Assembly: GCA_950097265.1 (NCBI GenBank)
Contig: CATNDJ010000002.1
Coordinates: forward strand, 69,131-133,130
Source: an uncultured Oscillibacter sp.
GTDB taxonomy: Bacteria; Bacillota; Clostridia; Oscillospirales; Oscillospiraceae
Length of the DNA: 64,000 nt
Direction: 5' to 3'
Part shown: positions 19,208-27,958 of the stretch, in pieces
Numbering within the stretch: the stretch's first letter is position 1
How the letters are laid out: each line of letters starts with the position of its first letter
Position numbers and translations under genes: made by a program
Notes under the pieces: model-generated
The model's input: only the letters and a program-made list of their open reading frames with translations
Database searches by the model: none
What the model was told of the DNA's origin: nothing

Positions 19208-19675
19208 GTGGAACAGGGGAAGTGGCAGAGGCTTTTTTGCAGCGCGTTTCTGCGGACCATGGACCCGGAGCGGGCGGCGGAGGCCGCAGGCCGGGAGGAC
19301 GGCTTTCTTACGCTGGGGTTGAAGAGCGTCCGGCGGCGGCTGGAGAGGATGCGGGGGGCCGCGGCGGGAGAGCTCCGGCGGGAGGACGCGCTGCGGCGGC
19401 TGGCCCAATTGGCCTTCGGCAGGGCCAACGACGCGGCGCGGCTGGCCCTGAACCCCAGGGAGGTGGATCCGGGGGCGCTGGACCTCTCCGCCGTGACGGA
19501 AATCAAGGTCACGGACAAGGGGGGCGTGGAGATCAAGCTGGCGGACCGGGTGCGGGCATTGGAGGCCCTGTGCGGCCTTTTGGAGGAGCACGGCGGCGGC
19601 GGGGCCGAGGAGCTGTACCGGGCCCTGGAGGACGCCGCCGGGCAGCTGGAGGACGGGGGCGGCTATGGCGGCTAA
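19208..19675 (+). CDS. Terminase small subunit-like protein (XtmA-type)
   Basis: 155 residues. The N-terminus (FCSAFLRTMDPERAAEAAG) resembles the DNA-binding HTH of phage small terminases. The C-terminal part, LSAVTEIKVTDKGGVEIKLADRVRALEALCGLLEE, is the typical oligomerisation/large-subunit contact region of PBSX-type small terminases. The role is recognition of DNA for packaging. GTG 19208 has a GAGGGGGA ribosome-binding site 7 bases upstream. It overlaps the large subunit gene by 11 bases. The assignment rests on pattern plus its position directly before terL. Confidence 0.75.
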   Translation: MEQGKWQRLFCSAFLRTMDPERAAEAAGREDGFLTLGLKSVRRRLERMRGAAAGELRREDALRRLAQLAFGRANDAARLALNPREVDPGALDLSAVTEIKVTDKGGVEIKLADRVRALEALCGLLEEHGGGGAEELYRALEDAAGQLEDGGGYGG

Positions 19676-20921
19676 GCGGCTGCGGTTCTCGGCCAAGCAG
19701 CTCCGGGTGCTGACCTGGTGGCAGGACCCGAGGTGGGAAGTTCTCATCTGCGACGGGGCCGTGCGGAGCGGGAAGACCTTCGCCATGGGGCTGAGCTTCT
19801 TTTTGTGGGCCCAGGCGGGCTTCGACGGGAAGCAGTTCGGCGTCTGCGGGAAGACCATCGCCTCGGTGCGGCGGAACCTGGTGGCGGAGCTGGTCCCCAC
19901 CCTGCGGCGCTTAGGCATGGAGGTCCGGGAGCGGCGGGGGGAAAATCTGCTGCTGGTGCGCTTTGGGGGACACGAGAACCGCTTTTTGCTCTTCGGCGGG
20001 CGGGACGAGTCCAGCGCGGCGCTGATCCAGGGGAGCACCCTGGCGGGGGTGCTGCTGGACGAGGCGGCGCTGATGCCCCGTTCCTTCGTGGAGCAGGCGG
20101 CGGCCCGGTGCAGCGTGGCGGGAAGCCGGCTGTGGTTTAACTGCAACCCGGAGGGGCCCCGGCACTGGTTTTACCAGGAGTGGATTCTGAAGGCGGAGGA
20201 ACGGCGGGCGCTGCGGCTCCGCTTCACCATGGAGGACAACCCCGCGCTGACGGAGCGGATCCGGGAGCGCTACCGGCGGAACTACTCCGGGGCCTTCTAC
20301 CGGCGGTTCGTGCTGGGGGAGTGGACGGCGGCGGAGGGCCTGGTGTACGACTTTTTCCGCCCGGAGCGGGACGCGGCGGACGCTCCGGAGGGGGGCTTCT
20401 CCGCGTGGCGGATCTCGGCGGACTACGGGACGGTGAACCCGGCCTCCTTCGGCCTGTGGGGGCTCCGGGACGGGGTGTGGTACCGGGTGGACGAATTTTA
20501 TTATGATTCCAGAAAAATGGGGCGGCAGAAGACCGACGCGGAGTACGCGGAGGATCTGGAGCGGCTGGCGGGTGGCCGGGAGATTGAACGGGTCGTGGTG
20601 GACCCGTCGGCGGCCAGCTTCATGGAGGCCCTGCGGCGGCGGGGCTTCCGGGTGGTGAAGGCGGACAACGGCGTGGCCGACGGCATCCGGGTGACGGCGG
20701 ATCTGCTCCGGCAGGGACAGATCGTGATTTGCAGGAAATGCGAAGACTGCCTGCGGGAGATTGCCCAGTACTGCTGGGAACAGCGGGGAGAGCGGGACGC
20801 GCCCCGGAAAAAGGACGACCACGCCATGGACGACATGCGCTACTTCGCCGCGGACCTGGCGGGAGAGCGGGAGGAGGACGGCTTCCTGGCCCTGGCGGTG
20901 GAGCGGGGGGAGGCTTTTTGA
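19665..20921 (+). CDS. Terminase large subunit (PBSX/XtmB type)
   Basis: 418 residues. ATPase domain with Walker A GAVRSGKT (31-38) and Walker B GVLLDEAAL. RNase-H-like nuclease domain with Asp residues in ISADYGT, VVVDPSA and the C-terminal DDHAMDDMRYF. It is the packaging motor that translocates and cuts DNA into preformed capsids. All catalytic positions look intact, so packaging may still be functional. It starts within the small terminase gene, implying translational coupling. Confidence 0.93.
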   Translation: MAAKRLRFSAKQLRVLTWWQDPRWEVLICDGAVRSGKTFAMGLSFFLWAQAGFDGKQFGVCGKTIASVRRNLVAELVPTLRRLGMEVRERRGENLLLVRFGGHENRFLLFGGRDESSAALIQGSTLAGVLLDEAALMPRSFVEQAAARCSVAGSRLWFNCNPEGPRHWFYQEWILKAEERRALRLRFTMEDNPALTERIRERYRRNYSGAFYRRFVLGEWTAAEGLVYDFFRPERDAADAPEGGFSAWRISADYGTVNPASFGLWGLRDGVWYRVDEFYYDSRKMGRQKTDAEYAEDLERLAGGREIERVVVDPSAASFMEALRRRGFRVVKADNGVADGIRVTADLLRQGQIVICRKCEDCLREIAQYCWEQRGERDAPRKKDDHAMDDMRYFAADLAGEREEDGFLALAVERGEAF

Positions 20922-20935
20922 GAGGAGATGAGGCT

Positions 20936-22090
20936 TTGAAACGGCGGAAAAGACGGGAAGCGGCCCCGGCGGCGGAGGTGAAACCGGCGGCGGCCCAGCT
21001 GCGGAACTGGGAGAAGCACCCCTTCGGGACGCTGGGGGAATACGTGCCCCTGCGGAGCGGGGAGGCGCGGCTCTACCGGGCGGTGCGGGAGGCCGTGCCG
21101 GTGGTGGACGCGGCGATTTACAAGCTGATCCGCATGGCGGGGGGCGTGACGGCCTCCTGTGAGGACCGGGGGGCGGAGCGGGAGCTGAGGGAGTTTTTGC
21201 GGACCGTGCCCGCGGGACGGGGGCAGTTCGGGCTGAACGCCTTTTTGGACTGCTATCTGGACTCCCTGCTGACCTGCGGGCGGGCGGTGGGGGAAATCGT
21301 GCCCGCCCTGGGGAACCGGGGAATTGCCGCGCTGCTGTGCGGGCGGGTGGAGGACATCGAAATCCGGGAGGGGGAGAACCCCCTGGCCTTCACCGTCTGG
21401 GGGCCCGACGAGCGGGGGCGGATGGCGGCGCTCCCCTATCAGAATCTGATTCTGTTCACGCCGCTGAACCCGGAGGCGGAGAACCCCTACGGGGTGTCTT
21501 TGCTGCGGTCCCTGCCCTTTTTGGCGGACATTCTGATGAAGATTTACCACACCGTCGGGGTGAATTGGGAACGGTGCGGAAACCTCCGCTTCGCGGTCAC
21601 CTGCCAGGGGGGCGAAGGCGCCGCGGAGCGGGGGAAGCTGCTGGCCGGGGAGTGGTCCCGGGCCATGCGGGAGACCCGGGGCGGCAGCGTCCGGGACTTC
21701 GTGGCGGCGGGGGACGTGGATATCCGGGTCATCGGGGCGGACGCGCCGGTGCTGGACAGCCAGGTCCCCGTGCGGCAGATTCTGGAGCAGATCGTGGCAA
21801 AAACGGGCATCCCGCCCTTTATGCTGGGCCTCAGCTGGAACTCCACGGAGCGGATGAGCAGCCAGCAGGCGGACATGCTCACCACCGAGGTCACCGCCCT
21901 GCGGCGGACATTGACGCCGGTGGTGGAGCGGGTGTGCCGGCTGTGGCTGCGGATGAACGGCTATGGCTGCGGCTTCCGGGTGGACTGGGACGACATCAAC
22001 TTACAGGACGAGGTGGAGGAGGCCCGGGCGGCTTTGTACCGGGAACAGGCCCGGAAATTACGGATTGAAAACGACGCCGCGGAGGCGTGA
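20936..22090 (+). CDS. Phage portal protein
   Basis: 384 residues with the portal core: EYVPLRSGEARLYRAVREAVPVVDAAIYKL-type opening, internal PYGVSLLRSLPFL, and the conserved IPPFMLGL...MSSQQADMLTTEV region that lines the DNA channel. It forms the dodecameric ring joining head and tail. The start is the TTG at 20936, preceded by AGAGGAG 8 bases upstream. Longer open sequence before this is inside the terminase gene and not real. Fifteen bases separate it from terL. Confidence 0.85.
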   Translation: MKRRKRREAAPAAEVKPAAAQLRNWEKHPFGTLGEYVPLRSGEARLYRAVREAVPVVDAAIYKLIRMAGGVTASCEDRGAERELREFLRTVPAGRGQFGLNAFLDCYLDSLLTCGRAVGEIVPALGNRGIAALLCGRVEDIEIREGENPLAFTVWGPDERGRMAALPYQNLILFTPLNPEAENPYGVSLLRSLPFLADILMKIYHTVGVNWERCGNLRFAVTCQGGEGAAERGKLLAGEWSRAMRETRGGSVRDFVAAGDVDIRVIGADAPVLDSQVPVRQILEQIVAKTGIPPFMLGLSWNSTERMSSQQADMLTTEVTALRRTLTPVVERVCRLWLRMNGYGCGFRVDWDDINLQDEVEEARAALYREQARKLRIENDAAEA

Positions 22091-22108
22091 GACAGGAGGG
22101 GAGCGGTT

Positions 22109-22972
22109 ATGGAGGACTGGAAGGGGCTGGAGGCGACGGCGGAGGACCTGGCGCAGATCAACGCGCTGGCCAAGGCGGAGCTGACGGCGGAGCAGGTGTA
22201 CGTGTTCGCCCTGCGGCTGTGCGACAACGAGGTGGACCGGGACTTTGAGCGGTTCGACGGCGAGGCCCTGGAGCGGCTGGGGGAGCTGCTGCGGGGCAGG
22301 AGCGGCATCTTCGACCACCAGTGGAGCGCCCGGGGCCAGACGGCCCGGCTCTACAAAACCCAGGTGGTGCGGGAGCCCGCCCGGAGGACCCGGGCGGGGG
22401 ACGGGTATTGCTGGCTGAAGGGCTGGGCCTATCTGCTGCGGACGGAGAAGAACGAGGACCTGATCGCCGAAATCGAGGGAGGCATCAAAAAGGAGGTCAG
22501 CGTGGGGTGCAGCGCCGGTCGGAGCGTCTGCTCCATCTGCGGGGCGGAAAACGGGGACTGCGGCCACGTGCCGGGGCAGACCTATGACGGGGGGCTGTGC
22601 TTCCGGGAGCTGAGGGACATCGCCGACGCCTACGAGTGGTCCTTTGTAGCGGTGCCCGCCCAGAGAGAAGCGGGAGTGCTGAAGCGCTATGGGCCGGAGC
22701 GGGAGAGAGACCTTGCCGTCCGCCGGGAGGCGGAGCTGGGGCGGAAGTACCTCAAGGAGTTGCGGCGGGAGGTGGTCCGCCTGGCCATGCTGGCGGACGA
22801 CGGGCTGGACGGCGGCGTCTTTGCCCGGGCGGCGGAGCGCCTGGAGGAGCCGGAGCTGCTGGAGCTGCGGAAGGCCTATGAGGCCCGGGCGGCCAGGCGC
22901 TTCCCCGCGCCGGTGCAGCTCCGGCCCAGGGGCGCGGCGGCGGAGGCGGACCCGGAGGCGTTCCGGATCTGA
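22109..22972 (+). CDS. Capsid maturation protease-like protein (XkdF-type)
   Basis: 287 residues. Segments DNEVDRDFERFD, IFDHQWS...GQTARLYKTQV, IKKEVSVGCS and YEWSFVAVPAQREAGV match prohead-protease/scaffold proteins of the XkdF type. The His of FDHQW and the Ser of KEVSVG are candidate catalytic residues. A CxxC...C pair near ~150 is unusual. The C-terminal third is Glu/Arg-rich and predicted helical, as in scaffold regions. Strong AGGAGGGG ribosome-binding site 6 bases before the ATG. It lies between portal and capsid, the canonical place. Confidence 0.7.
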   Translation: MEDWKGLEATAEDLAQINALAKAELTAEQVYVFALRLCDNEVDRDFERFDGEALERLGELLRGRSGIFDHQWSARGQTARLYKTQVVREPARRTRAGDGYCWLKGWAYLLRTEKNEDLIAEIEGGIKKEVSVGCSAGRSVCSICGAENGDCGHVPGQTYDGGLCFRELRDIADAYEWSFVAVPAQREAGVLKRYGPERERDLAVRREAELGRKYLKELRREVVRLAMLADDGLDGGVFARAAERLEEPELLELRKAYEARAARRFPAPVQLRPRGAAAEADPEAFRI

Positions 22973-23023
22973 GGACGGCGGCGGGGCGGAGGCCCCGGAT
23001 GAAAACGTAAGGAGGAAAGAACG

Positions 23024-24073
23024 ATGAGCTATCATTTTGAGAACGTGCGGCTGGAGAAGGAGATGTACGGCCGCAGCGGGAAGAGCTTCACCCAGACCCT
23101 GGAGGAGCTGGACCCCAGCGAGCGCTACAGGGGCACGCCGGCGGAGGGGCTGGACGCCTTTCAGCGGCAGCTCAAGCGCTTCGGCATCCATGTGAAGGGG
23201 GCGGACAGCGACCCGGTGGAAAAGTTTTTCCACACCACGGAGTCCTCGGTGCTGTTCCCGGAGTTCGTGTCCCGGGTGGTGCGCCAGGGGCTGGAGGAAG
23301 GGGGCATCCTGCCGGACATCACCGCCACGGTGACGAGGTTCGACGGAATGGACTACCGCTCCATCGCCTCCGTGCCCACGGAGGACGAGAAAAAGCTGGT
23401 CCAGGTGGCGGAGGGGGCCGCCATCCCCGAGACCAGCGTGCGCACCCAGGAGAACCTGGTGAAGCTCCGGAAGCGGGGGCGGATGCTGGTGGCCTCCTAT
23501 GAGGCCATCCGCTTCCAGCGGCTGGACCTGTTCTCCGTGACGCTGCGGCAGATCGGAGCCTACATCGGGAAAATGCACCTCCAGGACGCCATTAAGGTTC
23601 TCATGGAGGGGGACGGCAACGAAAATCCGGCGGAGGCGGTGAGCCTTGGCGGCGAGCTGACCTACGACGCGCTGCTGGAGTTCTGGAACAAATTCGACCC
23701 CTACACCATGAACACCCTGCTGGTGGGGGGCGACACCATGCTGAAGCTGCTGAAGCTCAAGGAGTTCCAGAATCCCCTGACGGGGCTGAACTTCCAGGGC
23801 ACCGGCACGCTGTCCACCCCCCTGGGGGCCAAGCTGCTGAGAACGAACGCCATGCCCGCGGGGACCATCATCGGCCTGGACAGGAACTACGCATTGGAAC
23901 AGGTGATCGGCGGCGAGGTCTGCGTGGAGTACGACAAGCTCATCGACCGGCAGCTGGAGCGGGCGGCCATCACCTCCATCTCCGGCTTCGCCAAGCTGTT
24001 CACCGGCGCGTCCAAGGTGCTGAAGACGGGTGGCGCCGCGGCGGGCGGCAGCTCCGGCGGAACCCAGGGCTGA
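23024..24073 (+). CDS. Major capsid protein (HK97-fold, XkdG-like)
   Basis: 349 residues. An N-terminal ~90-residue arm (MSYHFENVRLEKEMYG...) is followed by a capsid core with VSRVVRQGLEEGGILPDITATVTRFDGMDYRS. P-domain helix and E-loop-like segments and a closing IDRQLERAAITSISGFAKLF follow. The shell subunit is made in large amounts, consistent with the strong ribosome-binding site (AAGGAGG) before its ATG. The Gly/Ala/Ser tail after residue ~330 looks disordered. It follows the protease gene by ~50 bases. Confidence 0.85.
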   Translation: MSYHFENVRLEKEMYGRSGKSFTQTLEELDPSERYRGTPAEGLDAFQRQLKRFGIHVKGADSDPVEKFFHTTESSVLFPEFVSRVVRQGLEEGGILPDITATVTRFDGMDYRSIASVPTEDEKKLVQVAEGAAIPETSVRTQENLVKLRKRGRMLVASYEAIRFQRLDLFSVTLRQIGAYIGKMHLQDAIKVLMEGDGNENPAEAVSLGGELTYDALLEFWNKFDPYTMNTLLVGGDTMLKLLKLKEFQNPLTGLNFQGTGTLSTPLGAKLLRTNAMPAGTIIGLDRNYALEQVIGGEVCVEYDKLIDRQLERAAITSISGFAKLFTGASKVLKTGGAAAGGSSGGTQG

Positions 24074-24084
24074 GAGGCGCGGCC

Positions 24085-24444
24085 GTGAAGGAGCGGATTT
24101 TGGAGCTGGCCCTGGCGGCAAGCGGGGGCGGCGAGGCGGAACGGACGCTGCTGGAGCCCCTGTGCGCCGCGGCGGAGGGGGCCTGGAGGGCCCGGCTGCG
24201 GAAGGGGGTGACGGCGGAGGACTGCGGCGAGGCCCTGCCCTGCGCCGCCGCCTTCACGGCGGCGGCGGACCTGGCGGAAGGAAACGGCGGCGCGGCCTCC
24301 TTCTCCGCCGGGGACGTCTCCGTCCGTCTGGAGAGCGGCGGAGACCGGGCCAAGCGGACAGCGGGCCTCCGGCAGGCGGCGGAACGGTTGATGGAGCCCT
24401 TTGCCCGGGCGGCGGGCCTCTGGGTCCGGGGGGTGCGGGGATGA
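24085..24444 (+). CDS. Head-tail connector (gp6/XkdH-like)
   Basis: 119 residues, largely helical, with the small acidic/helical profile of head-tail adaptor proteins. A central CGEALPCAAAFTAAADLAEGN and a SVRLESGGD strand match what is seen at this position in related clusters. Begins with GTG 24085, 11 bases after the capsid stop. Its last four bases are shared with the next gene (ATGA). Assigned mainly by position. Confidence 0.6.
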   Translation: MKERILELALAASGGGEAERTLLEPLCAAAEGAWRARLRKGVTAEDCGEALPCAAAFTAAADLAEGNGGAASFSAGDVSVRLESGGDRAKRTAGLRQAAERLMEPFARAAGLWVRGVRG

Positions 24445-24755
24445 CCCGCTGGGTGGAACGCATCCTGGCCCGGTACGGGCAGGAGGTCACGGTGGAGCGG
24501 GACGGAACGGCGGAGGCTGCCCGGGCCTTCCTCCAGCCGGTGCGGGAGCGGAACGAGAGCGGGCCGGAGCCCTCCCCCATCGGGGGGCTGGACGGGCGGC
24601 TGTGGCTGTACCTGGGACGGACGGTTCTGGAGGCCGGGGACTACGTGGCTTGGAACGGGCGGCGCTTCCGGGTGCGGAGCGGGCGGCCCCACTACGTCGG
24701 CGGGTCGCTCAGCCATTGGCGGGCCGTGCTGGAACGGGCGAAGGAGGCGGAATGA
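24441..24755 (+). CDS. Head-closure/stopper-like protein
   Basis: 104 residues starting MTRWVERILARYGQEVTVERDG. It has a beta-rich core with repeated Gly-Asp turns (LYLGRTVLEAGDYVAWNGRRFRV) as in head-closure (stopper) proteins. The ATG at 24441 overlaps the preceding stop by four bases. Longer upstream open sequence in this frame lies within the connector gene and is not coding. Assigned by size, fold pattern and position. Confidence 0.6.
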   Translation: MTRWVERILARYGQEVTVERDGTAEAARAFLQPVRERNESGPEPSPIGGLDGRLWLYLGRTVLEAGDYVAWNGRRFRVRSGRPHYVGGSLSHWRAVLERAKEAE

Positions 24756-25255
24756 AGGAGTTACGGCAGATCCGGGACGCGGTGATCTCCGCCCTGGAGG
24801 CCGGGGGCCTGGCGGCGGAGGCCGCCCATCCCGGCAAGTGGGCGGCGGAGCGGAAAACGGCCCTGGCCACCGTCTCCGTGGGCGCGGCGGAGGGCCGGGC
24901 CCTGGGGCTGGGCGGCTATCTGGGGGAGACCCGGGGAGAGGACGGACAGGCCCGGGAGGTCTACGGCAAGCGGCTGGAGGGCGTGATTTCCGTGGACCTG
25001 CGGGCCCAGCGGGCCGCGGAGTGCGAGGCGGGGGCCGAGACGGCGGCGGCGGTGCTGCTGGGGAAGCTGCCGGAGGGCATCCGGCCCGGGGAGCTGAGCT
25101 GGGAGGCCCTGGCCTGGGAAAAGCAGACGGGGCTGTTTGTCCGGCGGGGGCGGCTGAAGTGCGAGGCGCTGTTCCTGGCGGAAGCCGGGGACGAGGGACC
25201 GGAGTTCCTGGATTTTATCTTGAAAGGGGTTTTGCAAGGTGAGCAATCTGCATGA
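24752..25255 (+). CDS. Tail terminator/connector-like protein (XkdJ position)
   Basis: 167 residues beginning MKELRQIRDAVISALEAGG and ending with a conserved-looking PEFLDFILKGVLQ. The size and place immediately before the sheath gene suggest a tail-completion or neck protein. The ATG overlaps the previous stop (ATGA) and the end overlaps the sheath start by 17 bases, so the block is translationally coupled. No catalytic motif is visible. Confidence 0.55.
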   Translation: MKELRQIRDAVISALEAGGLAAEAAHPGKWAAERKTALATVSVGAAEGRALGLGGYLGETRGEDGQAREVYGKRLEGVISVDLRAQRAAECEAGAETAAAVLLGKLPEGIRPGELSWEALAWEKQTGLFVRRGRLKCEALFLAEAGDEGPEFLDFILKGVLQGEQSA

Positions 25256-26297
25256 GCGGCCGGGGGTCTACTCGGCCTACGACACGTCCTCGGTGGTGTC
25301 CGGAGGCCGGGCGGCCCGGACCATCGGCGTGGCGGCAAAAGCGGCCAAGGGCACGGCGGAAAAGGCGGTGACCGTGACGGGCTGGGCCGCCGGGGTTTCC
25401 GTCTTCGGCGAGGACGAGACGGCGGGGATGAGCACCATCCTGCGGCTGCTGTTTGAAAACGGCGCGTCCGCCGTGACGGCGGTTCGGGTGGCGGACACCG
25501 GCGGGGCGGAGGACTACGCCCGGGCTTTCGCCGTCCTGGGGAAGGAGGACGTGCAGGTTTTGGTCTGCGACAGCGGCGAGGAGGACGTGCAGAAGGCCCT
25601 CCGGGACGCCGTGGAGGAGGCCTCCGGACTCCGGCATGAGCGCATCGCCGTGGCGGGCTGCGCCGGGGCGGAGGTCTCCGAGCTGGTAAGCCGGGCGGCG
25701 GAGCTGAACAGCGAACGGATGGTGCTGGTGGGGCCCGACGCCCTGGACGGGGCGGGAAAGACCCTGCCCGGCGTGTTCGCCGCGGCGGCGGTGGCGGCCC
25801 TGGCGGCTTCCGGGTCCGATCCGGCGGTGCCCCTGAACGGGGCGAAAATCAAGGGGCTGACGGGGCTTGCCCAGGACTACGGCGACAACGATATCGACCT
25901 GCTGGTCCGGGGCGGGGTGACCCCCCTGGAGTGCGTGGCGGGGGTGGTGTCCCCGGTGCGGGGCATTACCACCCGGACCAAAACCGGCGGCGCGCCGGAC
26001 GCCACATGGCGGGAGCTGACCACAATTTTAATTGTGGACGACGTGATCCCGGCGGTGCGCTCCGCCCTGCGCAGCCGCTTTTCCCGGAGCAAGAACAACG
26101 CCCGGAACCGGGCGGCCATCCGGTCCCAGGTCATCGTGGAGCTGGAGAAAAAGCTGGCGGCGGAGATCATCGACGGGTATGACGAGGTATCCGTCACCGC
26201 CTCTCCGGAGGACCCCACGGTGTGTTTGGTGGAGTTCGGCTTCGCCGTGGCCCACGGGCTGAACCAGGTGCGGCTGACGGTCCACATTGAGATTTGA
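25239..26297 (+). CDS. Contractile tail sheath protein (XkdK-like)
   Basis: 352 residues. Recognised by the sheath features: N-terminal RPGVYSAYDTSS, a variable middle domain, and the conserved C-terminal domain with IVDDVIPAVRSALRSRFSRSKNNARNRAAIRSQVIVELEKK. Closing strands that wrap neighbouring subunits end VRLTVHIEI. It makes the contractile outer sleeve, so the particle is myovirus- or R-pyocin-like. GTG start with AAAGGGG upstream, overlapping the preceding gene. Confidence 0.9.
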   Translation: MSNLHERPGVYSAYDTSSVVSGGRAARTIGVAAKAAKGTAEKAVTVTGWAAGVSVFGEDETAGMSTILRLLFENGASAVTAVRVADTGGAEDYARAFAVLGKEDVQVLVCDSGEEDVQKALRDAVEEASGLRHERIAVAGCAGAEVSELVSRAAELNSERMVLVGPDALDGAGKTLPGVFAAAAVAALAASGSDPAVPLNGAKIKGLTGLAQDYGDNDIDLLVRGGVTPLECVAGVVSPVRGITTRTKTGGAPDATWRELTTILIVDDVIPAVRSALRSRFSRSKNNARNRAAIRSQVIVELEKKLAAEIIDGYDEVSVTASPEDPTVCLVEFGFAVAHGLNQVRLTVHIEI

Positions 26298-26311
26298 GAG
26301 GGGGAGAGACA

Positions 26312-26695
26312 ATGACGGGATTTCCCACCAGCGCCGACATCTATCTGGAGATGGACGGCAAAAAGGTGGCGGTGGTGCAGAGCTACACCGCCAAGGCGTC
26401 GAAAACCTCCCAGAGCGTGGAGGCCTTCGGCGAGAGCGAGCCGGTGGCTACCATCGAGGGACAGAAGCGCTATACCCTGGAGCTGACGCGGCTCTATGCC
26501 ACGGACAGCGCCGTGTCCGACGGCATCAGCTTCTACGACATGGCCAATTTCTCCCTGGTGATCTGCAAGCCGGACCGCCGGGTGATCTACAGCGACTGCC
26601 AGTGGAGCGGCATCGAGGAGGACGGGAAGCTGAACGCCATGGTGGCGGAGAAAGTCACCGTGGTGGCGGCCAAGCGCATTGAGACCTCGGCATGA
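26312..26695 (+). CDS. Tail tube protein (XkdM-like)
   Basis: 127 residues, all-beta profile: ADIYLEMDGKKVAVVQSYTAK, then GQKRYTLELTRLY and VAEKVTVVAAKRIE. This is the pattern of XkdM-type tube subunits that stack inside the sheath. ATG 26312 follows GAGAGGGGGAG; an upstream in-frame TTG lies in the sheath gene tail and lacks a ribosome-binding site. The next gene overlaps its stop. Confidence 0.85.
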   Translation: MTGFPTSADIYLEMDGKKVAVVQSYTAKASKTSQSVEAFGESEPVATIEGQKRYTLELTRLYATDSAVSDGISFYDMANFSLVICKPDRRVIYSDCQWSGIEEDGKLNAMVAEKVTVVAAKRIETSA

Positions 26696-27009
26696 GGCGC
26701 GTGGAGGAGCTGCGGCCCCTGACGGCGGGGCGGCTGCTGGCGCTGTGGCGGGAGTGCCGGGAGACGGAGGACCCCCTGGAGCGGGTGCTTCTCTGCAACG
26801 GGCGGATTCTGGCCGAGTGCTGCTTCGCCGGGGACGAGCGGGTCTATGAGGACGGGCTGGCGGCCCTGGAGGACTTGACGGGGCGGCAGATGGAAAAGCT
26901 GCTGCTGCGCCTGGCCGGAGGCGGCGGCCCGGAGGAGGACCGCCCCGGGGCGGGGACGGTGAACCCGGAGTTTGACGCGGCGCGGTTCGCCGCGCTTTGG
27001 AGGGAGTAA
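26692..27009 (+). CDS. Tail assembly chaperone-like protein (XkdN-like)
   Basis: 105 residues with a helical LTAGRLLALWRECRETEDPLERVLLCNGRILAEC and LTGRQMEKLLLRLAG, ending NPEFDAARFAALWRE. This resembles XkdN/gpG-type chaperones that coat the tape-measure protein during assembly. The downstream open frame is in -1 relative to this one, the classic G/GT arrangement, but no XXXYYYZ slippery heptamer is seen at the overlap. A start codon with a good ribosome-binding site for the next gene makes frameshifting unnecessary. Confidence 0.65.
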   Translation: MRRVEELRPLTAGRLLALWRECRETEDPLERVLLCNGRILAECCFAGDERVYEDGLAALEDLTGRQMEKLLLRLAGGGGPEEDRPGAGTVNPEFDAARFAALWRE

Positions 27010-27014
27010 CGGGC

Positions 27015-27908
27015 GTGGACTATCTGGGCTGGGAGCTGAAACGGCAGCGGGCGGCGCTGTGGGCGCTGCTGGGCGGCGGTTCGGAGGAGAAACAGTTCTC
27101 TGAAGAGGGGGGAGCCGCCTGGGAAGAGGGCGGCGCCCGGGGAGAAAAGGCCGCCCCGGGAGAGAATACCGCCCGGGAGGGGGGAAAAACCCTTCCGGGC
27201 GGGACGCGGCGGAGTCCGGCGGGCTCTGGGGCGGCGCGGAGACGCGCCGCCGGGAGCGCCGGGCGATACGCCGGAGGCGGCGGAGAGGCCGGGGAGGCCC
27301 GGGAGGCCGGAAGCGGCTTCCCGGGGGCCTGGGAGACGGCCCTGGAGGCTCGGGAGACGGCCGGCGGTTTGGAGGCCCCGGCGGACGGCGGGGCGGCGCC
27401 TCCGGTTCCGGAGAGGCGGAGCGGAGAGAGGGGCGCGGCCTCCCGTCGAAAGCTCCCGAAGGGGGCCCGGGGCCCGGCGCGGGAGGGGACAGGCCCGCGG
27501 ACGGGGCCTTGGGGATCCTTCGGAGGGACCGAAGCGGGGGCGCGGGAGGAGGCGGAGCTCCAGGCGGAGACGGCGGCGGAAGCCGCCATGAGGAAGCGCG
27601 CCGGGGAGCGCCCCGCCGGAGAAAGGGCCGCCGGAGGCGCGGACTCTTTACCCGGAGAAGAGCCCGGCGGGCGGAAGGCCGGCGGGTACGCTTTCGCCGC
27701 ACCGCGCCGGGTCGGGATGGGGACGGCCCGCTCTGGCGAAGAGGATTTGGGCGGCGCGCCGGGGCGGGGAGAACGGCTGTCCCGGGTCCCTCCCTGGGGC
27801 GGGGGCTGGGAGAGCCCCGCCCTCCGGGCGGAGGACGGGGCCCGGGCCCTGTCCCGGGCGGTGCAGCGGGACGCCCGGCGGTATGACGGCGGATTTACGA
27901 TATATTGA
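27015..27908 (+). CDS. Unrecognised low-complexity protein in the tape-measure position
   Basis: 297 residues. The N-terminus VDYLGWELKRQRAALWALLGG and C-terminus ALSRAVQRDARRYDGGFTIY look structured. The ~230 residues between are dominated by Gly, Ala, Arg, Glu and Pro. No hydrophobic helix or coiled coil of tape-measure type is visible, and it is far shorter than the 600-1500 residues expected. GTG 27015 has GGAGGGAG 8 bases upstream. All frames are open here because GC is extreme, so the middle could contain indel changes. Likely a divergent or shrunken ruler, or a conserved terminal-motif protein with a variable linker; function unknown. Confidence 0.55.
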   Translation: MDYLGWELKRQRAALWALLGGGSEEKQFSEEGGAAWEEGGARGEKAAPGENTAREGGKTLPGGTRRSPAGSGAARRRAAGSAGRYAGGGGEAGEAREAGSGFPGAWETALEARETAGGLEAPADGGAAPPVPERRSGERGAASRRKLPKGARGPAREGTGPRTGPWGSFGGTEAGAREEAELQAETAAEAAMRKRAGERPAGERAAGGADSLPGEEPGGRKAGGYAFAAPRRVGMGTARSGEEDLGGAPGRGERLSRVPPWGGGWESPALRAEDGARALSRAVQRDARRYDGGFTIY

Positions 27909-27958
27909 GAGGCCGGTTTGGCGGGGCTTCGCCGGACCGGAGAGAGGGGGGACGCGGC

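Noticed and set aside
26950..27020. Programmed -1 frameshift from the tail chaperone into the next frame
   Set aside because: The frames have the right -1 relation but no slippery XXXYYYZ heptamer is present, and the downstream gene has its own start and ribosome-binding site.
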